NCBI RefSeq assembly: GCF_001686985.1
Contig: NZ_CP015318.1
Span: forward strand, 5,454,001-5,518,000
DNA: 64,000 nucleotides
Reading direction: 5' to 3'
Source of the DNA: Mesorhizobium amorphae CCNWGS0123
GTDB lineage: Bacteria > Pseudomonadota > Alphaproteobacteria > Rhizobiales > Rhizobiaceae
Shown: piece by piece, positions 50,036-57,844 of the stretch
How positions within the stretch are numbered: the first letter of the stretch is position 1
Layout of the letters: each line of letters starts with the position of its first letter
Program-made: the position numbers and the translations under genes
Notes under the pieces: model-generated
Told to the model about the DNA's origin: nothing
What the model saw: only the letters and a program-made list of their open reading frames with translations
The model's database searches: none

Positions 50036-52225
50036 ATGAAACGCCAACCACGGATTCTGGCAGGCACAGCAATTGGCCTGCTGATGGCATCCGCGCCGTT
50101 GGGCGCGTACCCGTTGCAGGGCAGTGCCGCTTTCGGCCCCTTGCAGCACACCGCCGCGCCGCTTGTCCTGGCGCAAGCAGAATGTGCCGAGGGCGAATCA
50201 GCAGAGGCCTGCGCGCAGAAACAACAGGGGGAGCCGGAACAGCCCAAGAGAAAGAAGCGCGACCAGCAGCAGCAAACAGAATCCGCGCCAGCGGAGCAGG
50301 CTGCGCCGGCGCAGGGCGAGCAGGAGCAGCAGCCGCGCAGGAAGAAGCGTGATCAACAGCAGCAAACCGAACAGGCTCCGGTCGAACAGGCCGCGCCTGC
50401 CGCTGAGGAGCAGTTGCCGCGCAGGAAGAAACGTGACCAGCAACAGCAGATCGAGACCGCACCTGCCGAACAGCCCGCCGAGCAGGCGGCCCCGGCAAAC
50501 GAAGAGCAGCCGATCAAGCCGCGCAGGAAAAAGCGCGACCAGCAGCAGCAGATCGAGGCCGCGCCTGCCGAACAGCCCGCCGAACAGGCGGCTCCGGCAA
50601 ACGAAGAGCAGCCGATCAAGCCGCGCAGGAAAAAGCGCGACCAGCAGCAGGAGGCCGCACCTGCCGAACAGCCTGTCGAGCAGGCCGCCCCGGCAAACGA
50701 CAACAACCAACAGCCCCAGCGCAAGAAGCGCAAGCAGGATCAGCAGATCGAAGCCGCGCCCACCGAGCAGGCGCCGGCCGAGAAGGCAGCGCCCGCCGGT
50801 GAGCCGGTCCCGCAGGCCGAACCGCTTCAGCCTGAGCAGCAGGCAGCACCCGCCGAGGGCGAACAGCCTCAGGGCAAGAAGAAGCGCGGCAAGAAGCCTG
50901 TCGGCGAACAGCCGGTGACGGGAGAGCAGCCGGCCCAAGGCGAACAGCCGTCGACGGCCGAACAGCCCGCCAATGGCCAGCAGCCCGTGACCGGCGAACA
51001 GCCGGCCCAAGGCGAACAGCCAGCCCAGGGTGAAAATGCGGCCCAGGGTGAAGCCCCGGCCGACAAGGACGCAGCCCCCATCCTCGACAGCCAGAAGGAC
51101 GTCCTACGCAAGCGCAAGGGCAAGAACGGCCAGCAGGGAGGCGAGAATGCGAGTGGCGAGCAGGCCAACCAGCCCGCCCAGCAGAATGGCGAGCAGGTGC
51201 AAGCCCCGCAGCCGGCTCCGGTCGACCAGGGACCGCCACCCACCGACGACAAGTCGGCCCAGCAGGCGATCCAGCCTGAAAGGATCGCCCCGGTGACGGA
51301 AGAAAAGGGCACACGCGTCGAGCGTGCGCCCGATGAGAACGTCCGCGACCGCCGGCGTCCAAAAGGCGTCGACGTCGTCAGGGAGTTCGGCGACCGCGTC
51401 ATCCTGCAGTTCAACAACCAGACGATCGTGGAAAGCAATGACGCTCCGCGCATGCACCGCGGCGCCAGGAATGTCTATTATGAAGATCTGTCGGGCGGCC
51501 GCACCCGGGAAATCGTCGAGCGTGACAACGGTGTCCAGATCGTCACCATCCGCAACCGCTATGGCGACGTCATCCAGCGTTCACGCATCACGCAGGATGG
51601 CCGCGAATATGTGCTGAGCTATGTCGACGAGCGGCACTACGAGGATGATGGCGACTGGCGCGATCCTGGTGACGACCTGCCGCCAATGCGGCTCACCATT
51701 TCGCGCGATGAGTACATCCTCGACTCCGAGAACGTCGAGGATCCGGACGACTACTACACCTTCCTCGAACAGCCGCCGGTGGAAAGAGTCCAGCGCCTCT
51801 ACTCGATCGACGAGGTCAAGCGTTCGGCCCGCGTGCGCGACATTGCCCGCCGCGTCGATCTCGACACGCTGAACTTCGAGTTTGGCTCGGCCTCGATCTC
51901 CGACACCGAAGTGCAGAAGCTCGACGGCGTCGCCGGCGCCATGGAGAAGCTGTTGAAGAAGAACCCGGCGGAAACCTTCCTGATCGAAGGCCATACCGAT
52001 GCCGTCGGCACGCCGGAAGCGAACCTTGCTCTGTCCGACCGGCGCGCCGAAGCGGTCGCCGAGGCGCTCACCAATGCCTTCGGTATCCCGCCGGAGAACC
52101 TGACGACACAGGGCTATGGCGAGGAGTATCTCAAGGTCGACACAGCAGGCCCCAACAGGGAGAACCGCCGCGTCGCCATCCGCCGCATCACCTCGCTGGT
52201 GGCGCCGGTGGCCAGCGCGAATTAG
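50036..52225 (+). CDS. OmpA-family outer-membrane protein with long Q/P/E/K repeat region
   Basis: A 729-aa protein. Signal peptide 1-24 (PRILAGTAIGLLMASAPLGA). Residues about 50-400 are low-complexity: several units of RRKKRDQQQQ plus APAEQPAEQAAPANEEQPIK, then EQPxxGEQP-type repeats. A globular segment follows (about 430-600, VVREFGDRVILQFNNQTIVE). The OmpA peptidoglycan-binding domain closes it (LNFEFGSASISD, FLIEGHTDAVGTPEANLALS, RRVAIRRI). It probably anchors the outer membrane to the wall, with the repeats spanning the periplasm. AGGAG precedes ATG 50036. Confidence 0.9.
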   Translation: MKRQPRILAGTAIGLLMASAPLGAYPLQGSAAFGPLQHTAAPLVLAQAECAEGESAEACAQKQQGEPEQPKRKKRDQQQQTESAPAEQAAPAQGEQEQQPRRKKRDQQQQTEQAPVEQAAPAAEEQLPRRKKRDQQQQIETAPAEQPAEQAAPANEEQPIKPRRKKRDQQQQIEAAPAEQPAEQAAPANEEQPIKPRRKKRDQQQEAAPAEQPVEQAAPANDNNQQPQRKKRKQDQQIEAAPTEQAPAEKAAPAGEPVPQAEPLQPEQQAAPAEGEQPQGKKKRGKKPVGEQPVTGEQPAQGEQPSTAEQPANGQQPVTGEQPAQGEQPAQGENAAQGEAPADKDAAPILDSQKDVLRKRKGKNGQQGGENASGEQANQPAQQNGEQVQAPQPAPVDQGPPPTDDKSAQQAIQPERIAPVTEEKGTRVERAPDENVRDRRRPKGVDVVREFGDRVILQFNNQTIVESNDAPRMHRGARNVYYEDLSGGRTREIVERDNGVQIVTIRNRYGDVIQRSRITQDGREYVLSYVDERHYEDDGDWRDPGDDLPPMRLTISRDEYILDSENVEDPDDYYTFLEQPPVERVQRLYSIDEVKRSARVRDIARRVDLDTLNFEFGSASISDTEVQKLDGVAGAMEKLLKKNPAETFLIEGHTDAVGTPEANLALSDRRAEAVAEALTNAFGIPPENLTTQGYGEEYLKVDTAGPNRENRRVAIRRITSLVAPVASAN
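50246..50740 (+). repeat. In-frame tandem repeats, 102-nt unit, inside the OmpA gene
   Basis: Units starting at 50,420, 50,522 and 50,624 (each opening CGCAGGAA) are spaced exactly 102 bases and are nearly identical over most of their length. Earlier units from about 50,246 are shorter and more diverged. The unit encodes 34 residues with a basic RRKKRD block and a Gln/Glu/Pro/Ala tail. Such tandem repeats can expand or contract by slippage without breaking the frame. Confidence 0.85.
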
Positions 52226-52230
52226 TGCAT

Positions 52231-52310
52231 GATTCCAGAAGCCTGAACCGGCTTCCGGAATCACGATTGCAAGAGCATGCCCATCCCGTTTTGCTGGGAT
52301 GGGCATGCTC
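52231..52310 (+). terminator. Two adjacent palindromes after the OmpA gene
   Basis: Hairpin 1: 52,231-52,262, arms GATTCCAGAAGCC and GGCTTCCGGAATC, with one mismatch. Hairpin 2: 52,273-52,310, a perfect 15-bp stem GAGCATGCCCATCCC with an 8-base loop. Neither has a T-run, so they may be rhizobial palindromic elements or RNA-stabilising ends rather than intrinsic terminators. Confidence 0.6.
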
Positions 52311-52419
52311 GCGAAGGAGCGCACTCAAGAAGAATGTAGCCGGCGATTCGGTGGAGATCATTGAATAGCCGCATTGACAACCCCAGATTTCGGAAGGGCG
52401 TTCCCTGCCCTGTCCCGAC

Positions 52420-52469
52420 TCCAGCGGGACACATGAGCCCCGCCGGTCCCCTCCGGCGGGGTTTTTGTT
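52420..52469 (+). terminator. Intrinsic terminator, possibly the end of a small RNA
   Basis: CCCCGCCGG (52,438-52,446) pairs with CCGGCGGGG (52,453-52,461), followed by TTTTTGTTT, a textbook terminator. Just before it, TGTCCCG and CGGGACA form a second 7-bp hairpin. As the OmpA gene ends 210 bases earlier and has other palindromes after it, this may end a short RNA starting near 52,370-52,400. I see TTGACA at 52,374 but no convincing -10 box. Confidence 0.6.
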
Positions 52470-52544
52470 TCCCTCTACAACCGCCCTTGCAAACCGCGGC
52501 GGCCTGCCCGAAATACGACAGTGCCAAAAAGACCGGAACCAAAT

Positions 52545-53060
52545 ATGAAACGTCTCGAACTCGCCATCGAATCGATCATTCTCGCCACGCGTTGGCTGCT
52601 GGTCGTGTTTTATATCGGGCTAGGTCTGGCACTTGCCATCTATGCCTTGTCCTTCGGCAAGAAACTCTACGAGTTCGTCACCGTGGCGTTCACGCTTGGC
52701 GACACCGACACCATCCTCAAGATGCTCGGCCTGATCGACGCGGCACTGGTCGCCTCGCTGGTGGTGATGGTGATCATCTCGGGCTACGAGAACTTCGTCA
52801 GCCGTTTCGATGAAAATGACGGCGAGGTGCACTGGCTGGGCACGATCGATGTCGGCTCGCTGAAGGTCAAGGTCGCCTCGACCATCGTCGCCATCTCGTC
52901 CATCCACCTGCTGCAGGTCTTCCTGAACTCGGTCTCCTATACGACCGATCAGTTGATGTGGCTGACCATCATCCACCTCGCCTTCGTGCTGTCGGCCTTC
53001 ATGCTGGCTTACATCGACCGGCTGATGGGCTTGGGCAAAGGCAGGAAGGCCGAGGAATAA
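52545..53060 (+). CDS. UPF0114 (YqhA-like) inner-membrane protein
   Basis: A 171-aa membrane protein with three to four hydrophobic segments: TRWLLVVFYIGLGLALAIY, LIDAALVASLVVMVIISGYE, VASTIVAISSIHLLQVFL and LTIIHLAFVLSAFMLAYID. FENFVSRFDE-like and HWLGTIDVGSLKVK blocks are typical of the UPF0114/TIGR00645 family. The function of the family is not known. It starts at ATG 52545. The SDR gene on the opposite strand ends 16 bases after it. Confidence 0.9.
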   Translation: MKRLELAIESIILATRWLLVVFYIGLGLALAIYALSFGKKLYEFVTVAFTLGDTDTILKMLGLIDAALVASLVVMVIISGYENFVSRFDENDGEVHWLGTIDVGSLKVKVASTIVAISSIHLLQVFLNSVSYTTDQLMWLTIIHLAFVLSAFMLAYIDRLMGLGKGRKAEE

Positions 53061-53076
53061 GGGCGCGCAGCGCCCG

Positions 53077-53943
53077 TCAGTAGATGCTTTTGATATTGGT
53101 ATCGGTCCGGGCGAACACCTCGTCCGGCACAAAAAAGTCGCCGGCGAGTGGTCCGGTCGCCCCAGGCGAATAGACTGAGAAATCGCTGACGCCCTCGGCG
53201 CGCAGCACCTCTTCGTCGATGTAGAAATTGCCGGTCGCCTCGCGCGACGGCCGCATGAAGATCGCATGCGCGGCATCGGCCATGATATCGGGCGAACGGC
53301 TCATCGCCACCACCGTGGCGCCACCCAGCAGATTGCGCACTGCCGCCGTGTCGATGGTCGAGATCGGCCACAGCGAGTTGACGCCGATGCCGTCCCTGGC
53401 GAACTCGGCACTCATGCCCAGCGTGCACATCGACATGCCGAACTTGGCCATCGTGTAGGCAACGTGGTTCTTGAACCATTTGGCCTTCATGTCGAGCGGC
53501 GGCGCCAGATTCAGGATATGAGGATTTCTGGCCAACTTCAGGTGCGGAATGCACATTTTGGACACCAGGAACGTGCCGCGCGTGTTGATCTGGTGCATCA
53601 GATCGTAGCGCTTCATGTCGGTCTCCAGCGTGCCGGTGAGCTGGATGGCGCTGGCATTGTTGACGCAGATGTCGATGCCACCGAACTTTTCGACGGTCTT
53701 GGCTACAGCCTCGGCGACTTGCGCCTCCTCACGAATGTCGCACAGCACAGGCAGCGCCTTACCACCGGCCTGCTCGATCTCCTCGGCTGCCGTATAGATG
53801 GTGCCCGGCAGCTTCGGATGCGGCTCGGCGGTCTTGGCGGCGATCGTCACATTGGCGCCGTCGCGCGCCGCGCGCAGGGCAATCGCAAGGCCAATGCCGC
53901 GCGACCCGCCGGAGATGAACAGCGTCTTTCCCTTGAGCGACAT
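53077..53943 (-). CDS. HSDL2-like short-chain dehydrogenase/reductase
   Basis: A 288-aa SDR close to the SDR part of HSDL2. Motifs: LFISGGSRGIGLAIALRAA, the family insert AAKTAEPHPKLPGTIYTAAE, ICVNNASAI and Y163/K167 in VAYTMAKFGMSM. The position of the catalytic Ser (ILNISPPL in HSDL2) reads ILNLAPPL here, so Ala147 replaces Ser. Activity may be altered or the role non-classical. It is followed on the same strand by nothing close; the LuxR gene starts beyond. Confidence 0.88.
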   Translation of the reverse strand: MSLKGKTLFISGGSRGIGLAIALRAARDGANVTIAAKTAEPHPKLPGTIYTAAEEIEQAGGKALPVLCDIREEAQVAEAVAKTVEKFGGIDICVNNASAIQLTGTLETDMKRYDLMHQINTRGTFLVSKMCIPHLKLARNPHILNLAPPLDMKAKWFKNHVAYTMAKFGMSMCTLGMSAEFARDGIGVNSLWPISTIDTAAVRNLLGGATVVAMSRSPDIMADAAHAIFMRPSREATGNFYIDEEVLRAEGVSDFSVYSPGATGPLAGDFFVPDEVFARTDTNIKSIY

Positions 53944-54054
53944 TTTTTCCGCCTCCCTTGCAGCACGACAGGTGCGAACCTTTGCGCGGCGGGCAACCGC
54001 AGCGCAAGGCCCAACATGCCGGACAAGGGTTACGCTGCGTAGGTTCGCAGGTGG

Positions 54055-54708
54055 CTAAACGAGCACCAGGCCCTGCCGCATGGCGATGCCGATGGCATCG
54101 GTGCGGTTGGCGGCGCCTAGCTTCATCAGGATCGCGGCGACGTGGAACTTCGCCGTGTGCACGGAAATGTTCAGCCGCCTGGCGATCACCTTGTTGGGCG
54201 CGCCTTCGGCGAGCAGCGCCAGCACTTCCGCCTCGCGCGGCGACAGCGCCGGCCGGCCGACTTTGTCATCCACCGGTTCCTCGTCGAACAGATCGCCGTC
54301 ATGGAAAGCGAAATCGTCATGCCGGTCTGGCAAGGCACGGCCTCCACCCGAAATCCAGTAGCCCGCCGCCGCCAGCCGCACGGCAGCGGCAATCAAAAGG
54401 TCGTCGGCCGTCGCCGGCAGCACGGCAAGCAGATTGTCGGTCGCCCGCTCCTGGGTGGCTCGACGGGACAACAGCACCCGAGGTGTCGCGAGGTCGATGC
54501 CGCCCTCCAGACCACTCTCGTCGACGATAGCCACATCCGCCGTCAGGCTGGAGTTTCTCCCGGCCATGACCGGCAGCAGATCATCGGTCGCGGCGAGAGC
54601 GATCGACAGCCGTTCGGCGCGCGCGGCATCGCCGAGCGCGATCAGCACCGTCAACCGGTGGCCCGCCAGTTCGCTCCTCGCGATGCTGTGGCTTGCGCTG
54701 TCCGCCAT
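54055..54708 (-). CDS. LuxR-type regulator with receiver-like N-terminus
   Basis: A 217-aa protein. The C-terminal GerE/LuxR helix-turn-helix is clear (ALSPREAEVLALLAEG, NKVIARRLNISVHTAKFHVA, about 150-210). The N-terminal half resembles a receiver domain in length and strands (LTVLIALGDAARAERLSIAL, VAIVDES) but I do not see the full acidic pocket, so phosphorylation is doubtful. It lies 8 bases downstream of the degenerate HtrA gene and is co-transcribed with it. Confidence 0.85.
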   Translation of the reverse strand: MADSASHSIARSELAGHRLTVLIALGDAARAERLSIALAATDDLLPVMAGRNSSLTADVAIVDESGLEGGIDLATPRVLLSRRATQERATDNLLAVLPATADDLLIAAAVRLAAAGYWISGGGRALPDRHDDFAFHDGDLFDEEPVDDKVGRPALSPREAEVLALLAEGAPNKVIARRLNISVHTAKFHVAAILMKLGAANRTDAIGIAMRQGLVLV

Positions 54709-54716
54709 CGATCCTC

Positions 54717-55589
54717 TCAGCTCAGCGGCTTCTCGCCGATGGTCACGGCGACATCGCGCTGCTCGCCGCCGCGCACCACGCCAAGCGTCACCGAGGCACC
54801 GGCGCTGTCCGGCCCGAGCCTACGGATCAGGTCGCGCGGCCCATGCACGGCCTCGCCGTTCCACGAGACGATGATGTCGCCAATATAGAGCCCGGCGGCC
54901 TTGGCCGGACCGCTGTCGTCGAGGCTCATCACCATCGCGCCATGCGCGTCGCCATTGCGGATCGGATGCAGGCCGGCGCCGAGATAGCCGCGCGCGACAT
55001 GGCCCTTTTCGCGCAGCGTCGACACCGCCCGCTCGATCGTCTCGTAGGGCATGACCAATGCCCGCCGGCGGGGTCCGAACAGAAGCATGCCGATCAGCCC
55101 GCCCGTGGCGTCGAGCACCGGGCCGCCCTCGAAGCGGCCGCCGGCATTGACGGCGAGATTGATGCGCCGGTCGATCGTGCCGCCGCGCATCGAGCGCCAG
55201 GCCGGGCCGACCTCGCCGACCGTTCCGAACACGGCAAGTGCGGCACCTTCGCTGTTGCCGACCGTGATGGCCAGATTGCCCGGCCGCACGGCATCCGCCT
55301 TGGCCAGCGTGGGGACGTCAGCGGCGCCGGCAGGCTTCAGCAGCGCAATGCCCGTCGAAGGATCGCGGCCAACCAGTTCGGCCTTCATCCTCCCGCCGGA
55401 AGCCAGCTTTAGCTCGATCTCCTCACCTGCCTCCACGACCTCCTCGGCGGTGACGAAATAGCCGTCGCGCCAGTGGAAGGCACTGGCAGTGCGACCGTGA
55501 TGCGTGGCGAGGCTCGCCGTCGCCGGCGCTGCGGTTGCCGCGAAATCGGCGATGGCATCGGAAAACGCGCTCAGATTGAAGTCGCTCAT
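54717..55589 (-). CDS. HtrA/DegP-like protein with all three catalytic residues replaced, plus PDZ
   Basis: A 290-aa trypsin-fold protein with a C-terminal PDZ domain (about 195-285, RGYLGAGLHP, AGLYIGDIIVSWNGEAV). Aligned to the intact paralogue beside it, the His position is E50 (FVTAEEVV), the Asp position is G80 (DPSTGIALL) and the Ser position is E154 (RFEGGPV). It cannot be a serine protease and may bind peptides or regulate its paralogue. No signal peptide is visible. First gene of a leftward pair with the LuxR regulator, divergent from the intact protease. Confidence 0.85.
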   Translation of the reverse strand: MSDFNLSAFSDAIADFAATAAPATASLATHHGRTASAFHWRDGYFVTAEEVVEAGEEIELKLASGGRMKAELVGRDPSTGIALLKPAGAADVPTLAKADAVRPGNLAITVGNSEGAALAVFGTVGEVGPAWRSMRGGTIDRRINLAVNAGGRFEGGPVLDATGGLIGMLLFGPRRRALVMPYETIERAVSTLREKGHVARGYLGAGLHPIRNGDAHGAMVMSLDDSGPAKAAGLYIGDIIVSWNGEAVHGPRDLIRRLGPDSAGASVTLGVVRGGEQRDVAVTIGEKPLS

Positions 55590-55759
55590 GATTGGTCTCC
55601 TGGGTTTCTCATGTCCCAGATATCGCTGCCTTGCGCGAAGGTTGGTACTCGCCTGACGGCTAGTTGGCGGTTCGACTGGCCATCTGGTCAGGGTCGCGGC
55701 CGAACAGGCCGCTCCGCACATATAGTCATCCTGATGCCTGATGACACGGAGCCCCGAAA

Positions 55760-56710
55760 ATGGCCCTGCCCGCCCAGAAACTGCAATCCGACGACACGCT
55801 TCTCGATGCCTATTCGGCGACCGTTGCCGACGCCGTCGACCGCATCGGTCCGGCCGTATGCCGCATCGAGCGCATCGGCGGTCAGGGCGGCCATGGTTCC
55901 GGCTTCGTCATTGCCCAGGACGGGCTGGTCGTCACCAATTTCCATGTCGTCGGCGATGCGAAGACGGTGCGCGTGTCGATGCCGGACGGCGCCTCGCGCG
56001 AAGGCCGTGTGCTCGGCCGCGACCCCGACACCGACATCGCGCTGGTGCGTGCCGACGGCAGCTTTGCCGATGTCGCGCCGCTCGGCGATTCCAAGCGCCT
56101 GCGGCGCGGCCAGATCGCCATTGCCATCGGCAATCCGCTCGGCTTCGAATGGACTGTGACGTCAGGCGTCGTCTCGGCGCTCGGGCGCTCGATGCGCGCC
56201 TCCACCGGCCGGCTGATCGACGACGTCATCCAGACCGACGCAGCACTCAACCCCGGCAATTCCGGCGGGCCGCTGGTGTCTTCGGCCGGCGAGGTGATCG
56301 GCGTCAACACCGCCATGATCCACGGCGCACAGGGCATCGCCTTCGCGGTTGCCTCCAACACCGCCAATTTCGTCATTTCGGAGATCATCCGCTTCGGCCG
56401 CGTGCGCCGCGCTTTCATCGGCGTCTCCGCCGACACGACAAACCTGCCGCGCCGCGCCGCTCTTCTGTCGCAGGTGTCGAGCAATACGGCCGTGCGCCTG
56501 CGCAGCGTCGAGAAAAACGGCCCGGCTGCCAAGGCCGGCCTGAAGGAGGGTGACATCATCGCCGCCATCGACGGCCGTCCGGTCACCGGCGTCGACGACC
56601 TCGTGCGCATGCTCGACGCCGAGCGCATCGGCCGCGAAACGCTGTGCACCGTGGTGCGCCGGACCGGCATCAGCCAGGTGACGGTGACGCCGGTCGCAAG
56701 GGCGGGCTAG
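55760..56710 (+). CDS. Trypsin-like serine protease with PDZ domain (HtrA/S1C)
   Basis: A 316-aa S1C protease. The triad is intact: H62 in TNFHVVGD, D92 in DPDTDIALV and S168 in NPGNSGGPLV. One PDZ domain follows (about 215-310, VRLRSVEKNGPAAKAGLKEG, DIIAAIDGRPV). No N-terminal signal or membrane segment is obvious, so it may be cytoplasmic or use another route. It is divergent from a catalytically dead relative across 170 bases, probably by gene duplication. Confidence 0.9.
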   Translation: MALPAQKLQSDDTLLDAYSATVADAVDRIGPAVCRIERIGGQGGHGSGFVIAQDGLVVTNFHVVGDAKTVRVSMPDGASREGRVLGRDPDTDIALVRADGSFADVAPLGDSKRLRRGQIAIAIGNPLGFEWTVTSGVVSALGRSMRASTGRLIDDVIQTDAALNPGNSGGPLVSSAGEVIGVNTAMIHGAQGIAFAVASNTANFVISEIIRFGRVRRAFIGVSADTTNLPRRAALLSQVSSNTAVRLRSVEKNGPAAKAGLKEGDIIAAIDGRPVTGVDDLVRMLDAERIGRETLCTVVRRTGISQVTVTPVARAG

Positions 56711-56737
56711 GCTCGCTTTCGCCTAGCTGGCGGCGGT

Positions 56738-57151
56738 CTACCCTTCAACAAATTGAGCCTGAAACTCCGGGCTGGGCGGAATCGGCTTGATGACATCGAT
56801 CAGCACGCCGTTGGGATCTTTGGTGATGAAATGGCGCTGGCCGAAGGGTTCGTCGCGCAAAGAGCGCAAGATCGGCAGGCCGGCAGCAACGATCCGCTCA
56901 TAGATCGCGTCCGGATTCCTGACCTCGAAATTGATCAGCAGGCCCGACGTCCGCCCTCGCCCTTCCTCGGGTATCGTCTCGTGGTCGCCCTGGACGATAC
57001 CGAGATTGACGCCGCGATCCTCGGTCGACTGCAGATGCACATACCAGTCGCTTTCGAACAGCGGTTTGAAGCGGAAGTGCTCGACATAGAAGGATTTCGT
57101 TCCAGCCACGTCGCCCGTCATCAGCACCGGGTAATAGCTCGTCGTCTTCAT
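56738..57151 (-). CDS. VOC (glyoxalase/bleomycin-resistance fold) protein
   Basis: A 137-aa VOC-fold protein made of two beta-alpha-beta-beta-beta units (YYPVLMTGDVAGTKSFYVEH, GLLINFEVRNPDAIYERI). Metal-ligand positions of enzymatic VOC members are partly visible (QRHFITKDPNGVLIDVI). It could be a small-molecule resistance or isomerase protein. ATG 57151 has AAGGA upstream. It is divergent from a TetR gene, and two near-identical palindromes lie in the 66-base gap, so the TetR protein very likely controls it. Confidence 0.87.
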   Translation of the reverse strand: MKTTSYYPVLMTGDVAGTKSFYVEHFRFKPLFESDWYVHLQSTEDRGVNLGIVQGDHETIPEEGRGRTSGLLINFEVRNPDAIYERIVAAGLPILRSLRDEPFGQRHFITKDPNGVLIDVIKPIPPSPEFQAQFVEG

Positions 57152-57170
57152 CTTTCCTTCTCCCATCAGA

Positions 57171-57218
57171 TAACATACAGTCTGCATGTAAATTGAAATA
57201 ACATACAGGCTGCATGTA
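57171..57218. promoter_or_regulatory. Two TetR-type operators between the VOC and TetR genes
   Basis: TAACATACAGTCTGCATGTA (57,171-57,190) and TAACATACAGGCTGCATGTA (57,199-57,218) differ at one base. Each has the inverted repeat ACAT(A)CAG-N-CTGCATGT. They are spaced 28 bases start to start, and the second touches the TetR start codon, so binding would block both promoters. Confidence 0.75.
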
Positions 57219-57844
57219 TGCAACGAGAGATCGCGCGCCGCTCCAACCGTGATCGAACCGAAGCGACGCGCGCCGACCTGATCGCAGCGGCGCGAAAACT
57301 GTTCATTGAAAAACCCTATGCCGAGACAGGCACGCCTGAAATCGTGGCGGCTGCCGGCGTCACGCGTGGCGCACTCTACCACCATTTCGCCGACAAGCAG
57401 GCGCTGTTTGCCGCCGTCGTCGAACAGGAGGCGGAGGCCGTCGCAGAGGAGGTCGATCGCGCCTCGCCGCCGTCGCTGTTTGCCCGCGATGCGCTGATTG
57501 CCGGGTCGGACGCCTATCTTGCCGCCATGCGCGCCCCTGGCCGCACCCGGCTGCTGCTGCTCGACGGGCCGGCCGTGCTCGGCCGCGCCGGCATGGACGA
57601 GATCGACAACCGGCACGGCAACCGCTCGCTTCGCGAGGGCCTCGTGGCGGCGATGCGCGACCAGGCGGTGACAAGATTACCCGTGGATGCAGTGACCGCG
57701 CTGCTTGCCGCCGCCTTCGACCGTGCAGCCCTTGCCATCGAGGCAGGAGGCTCGATCGAAGACCATCGGGCCGTCCTCGTCGCACTTATCGATGGATTGT
57801 CTCCGGCTCGTCATCAGGCACCTCACCCGGCTCGAACTCGTTGA
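57218..57844 (+). CDS. TetR family repressor of the VOC gene
   Basis: A 208-aa TetR-type regulator. The HTH spans about 16-62 (ADLIAAARKLFIEKPYAET, TPEIVAAAGVTRGALYHHF, DKQALFAAVV). The C-terminal ligand domain has no recognisable signature. It is probably autoregulated through the operators at its own start codon. Its last 59 bases overlap the convergent LysR gene. Confidence 0.91.
   Translation: MQREIARRSNRDRTEATRADLIAAARKLFIEKPYAETGTPEIVAAAGVTRGALYHHFADKQALFAAVVEQEAEAVAEEVDRASPPSLFARDALIAGSDAYLAAMRAPGRTRLLLLDGPAVLGRAGMDEIDNRHGNRSLREGLVAAMRDQAVTRLPVDAVTALLAAAFDRAALAIEAGGSIEDHRAVLVALIDGLSPARHQAPHPARTR

Noticed and set aside
50246..50740. Tandem repeats considered as a CRISPR array
   Set aside because: The repeats are contiguous, in frame, without unique spacers, and lie inside an OmpA-family coding region.
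52374..52402. Sigma-70 promoter for the candidate small RNA (TTGACA at 52,374)
   Set aside because: At a 17-base spacing the -10 position reads GGGCGT, which is not a plausible -10 box.
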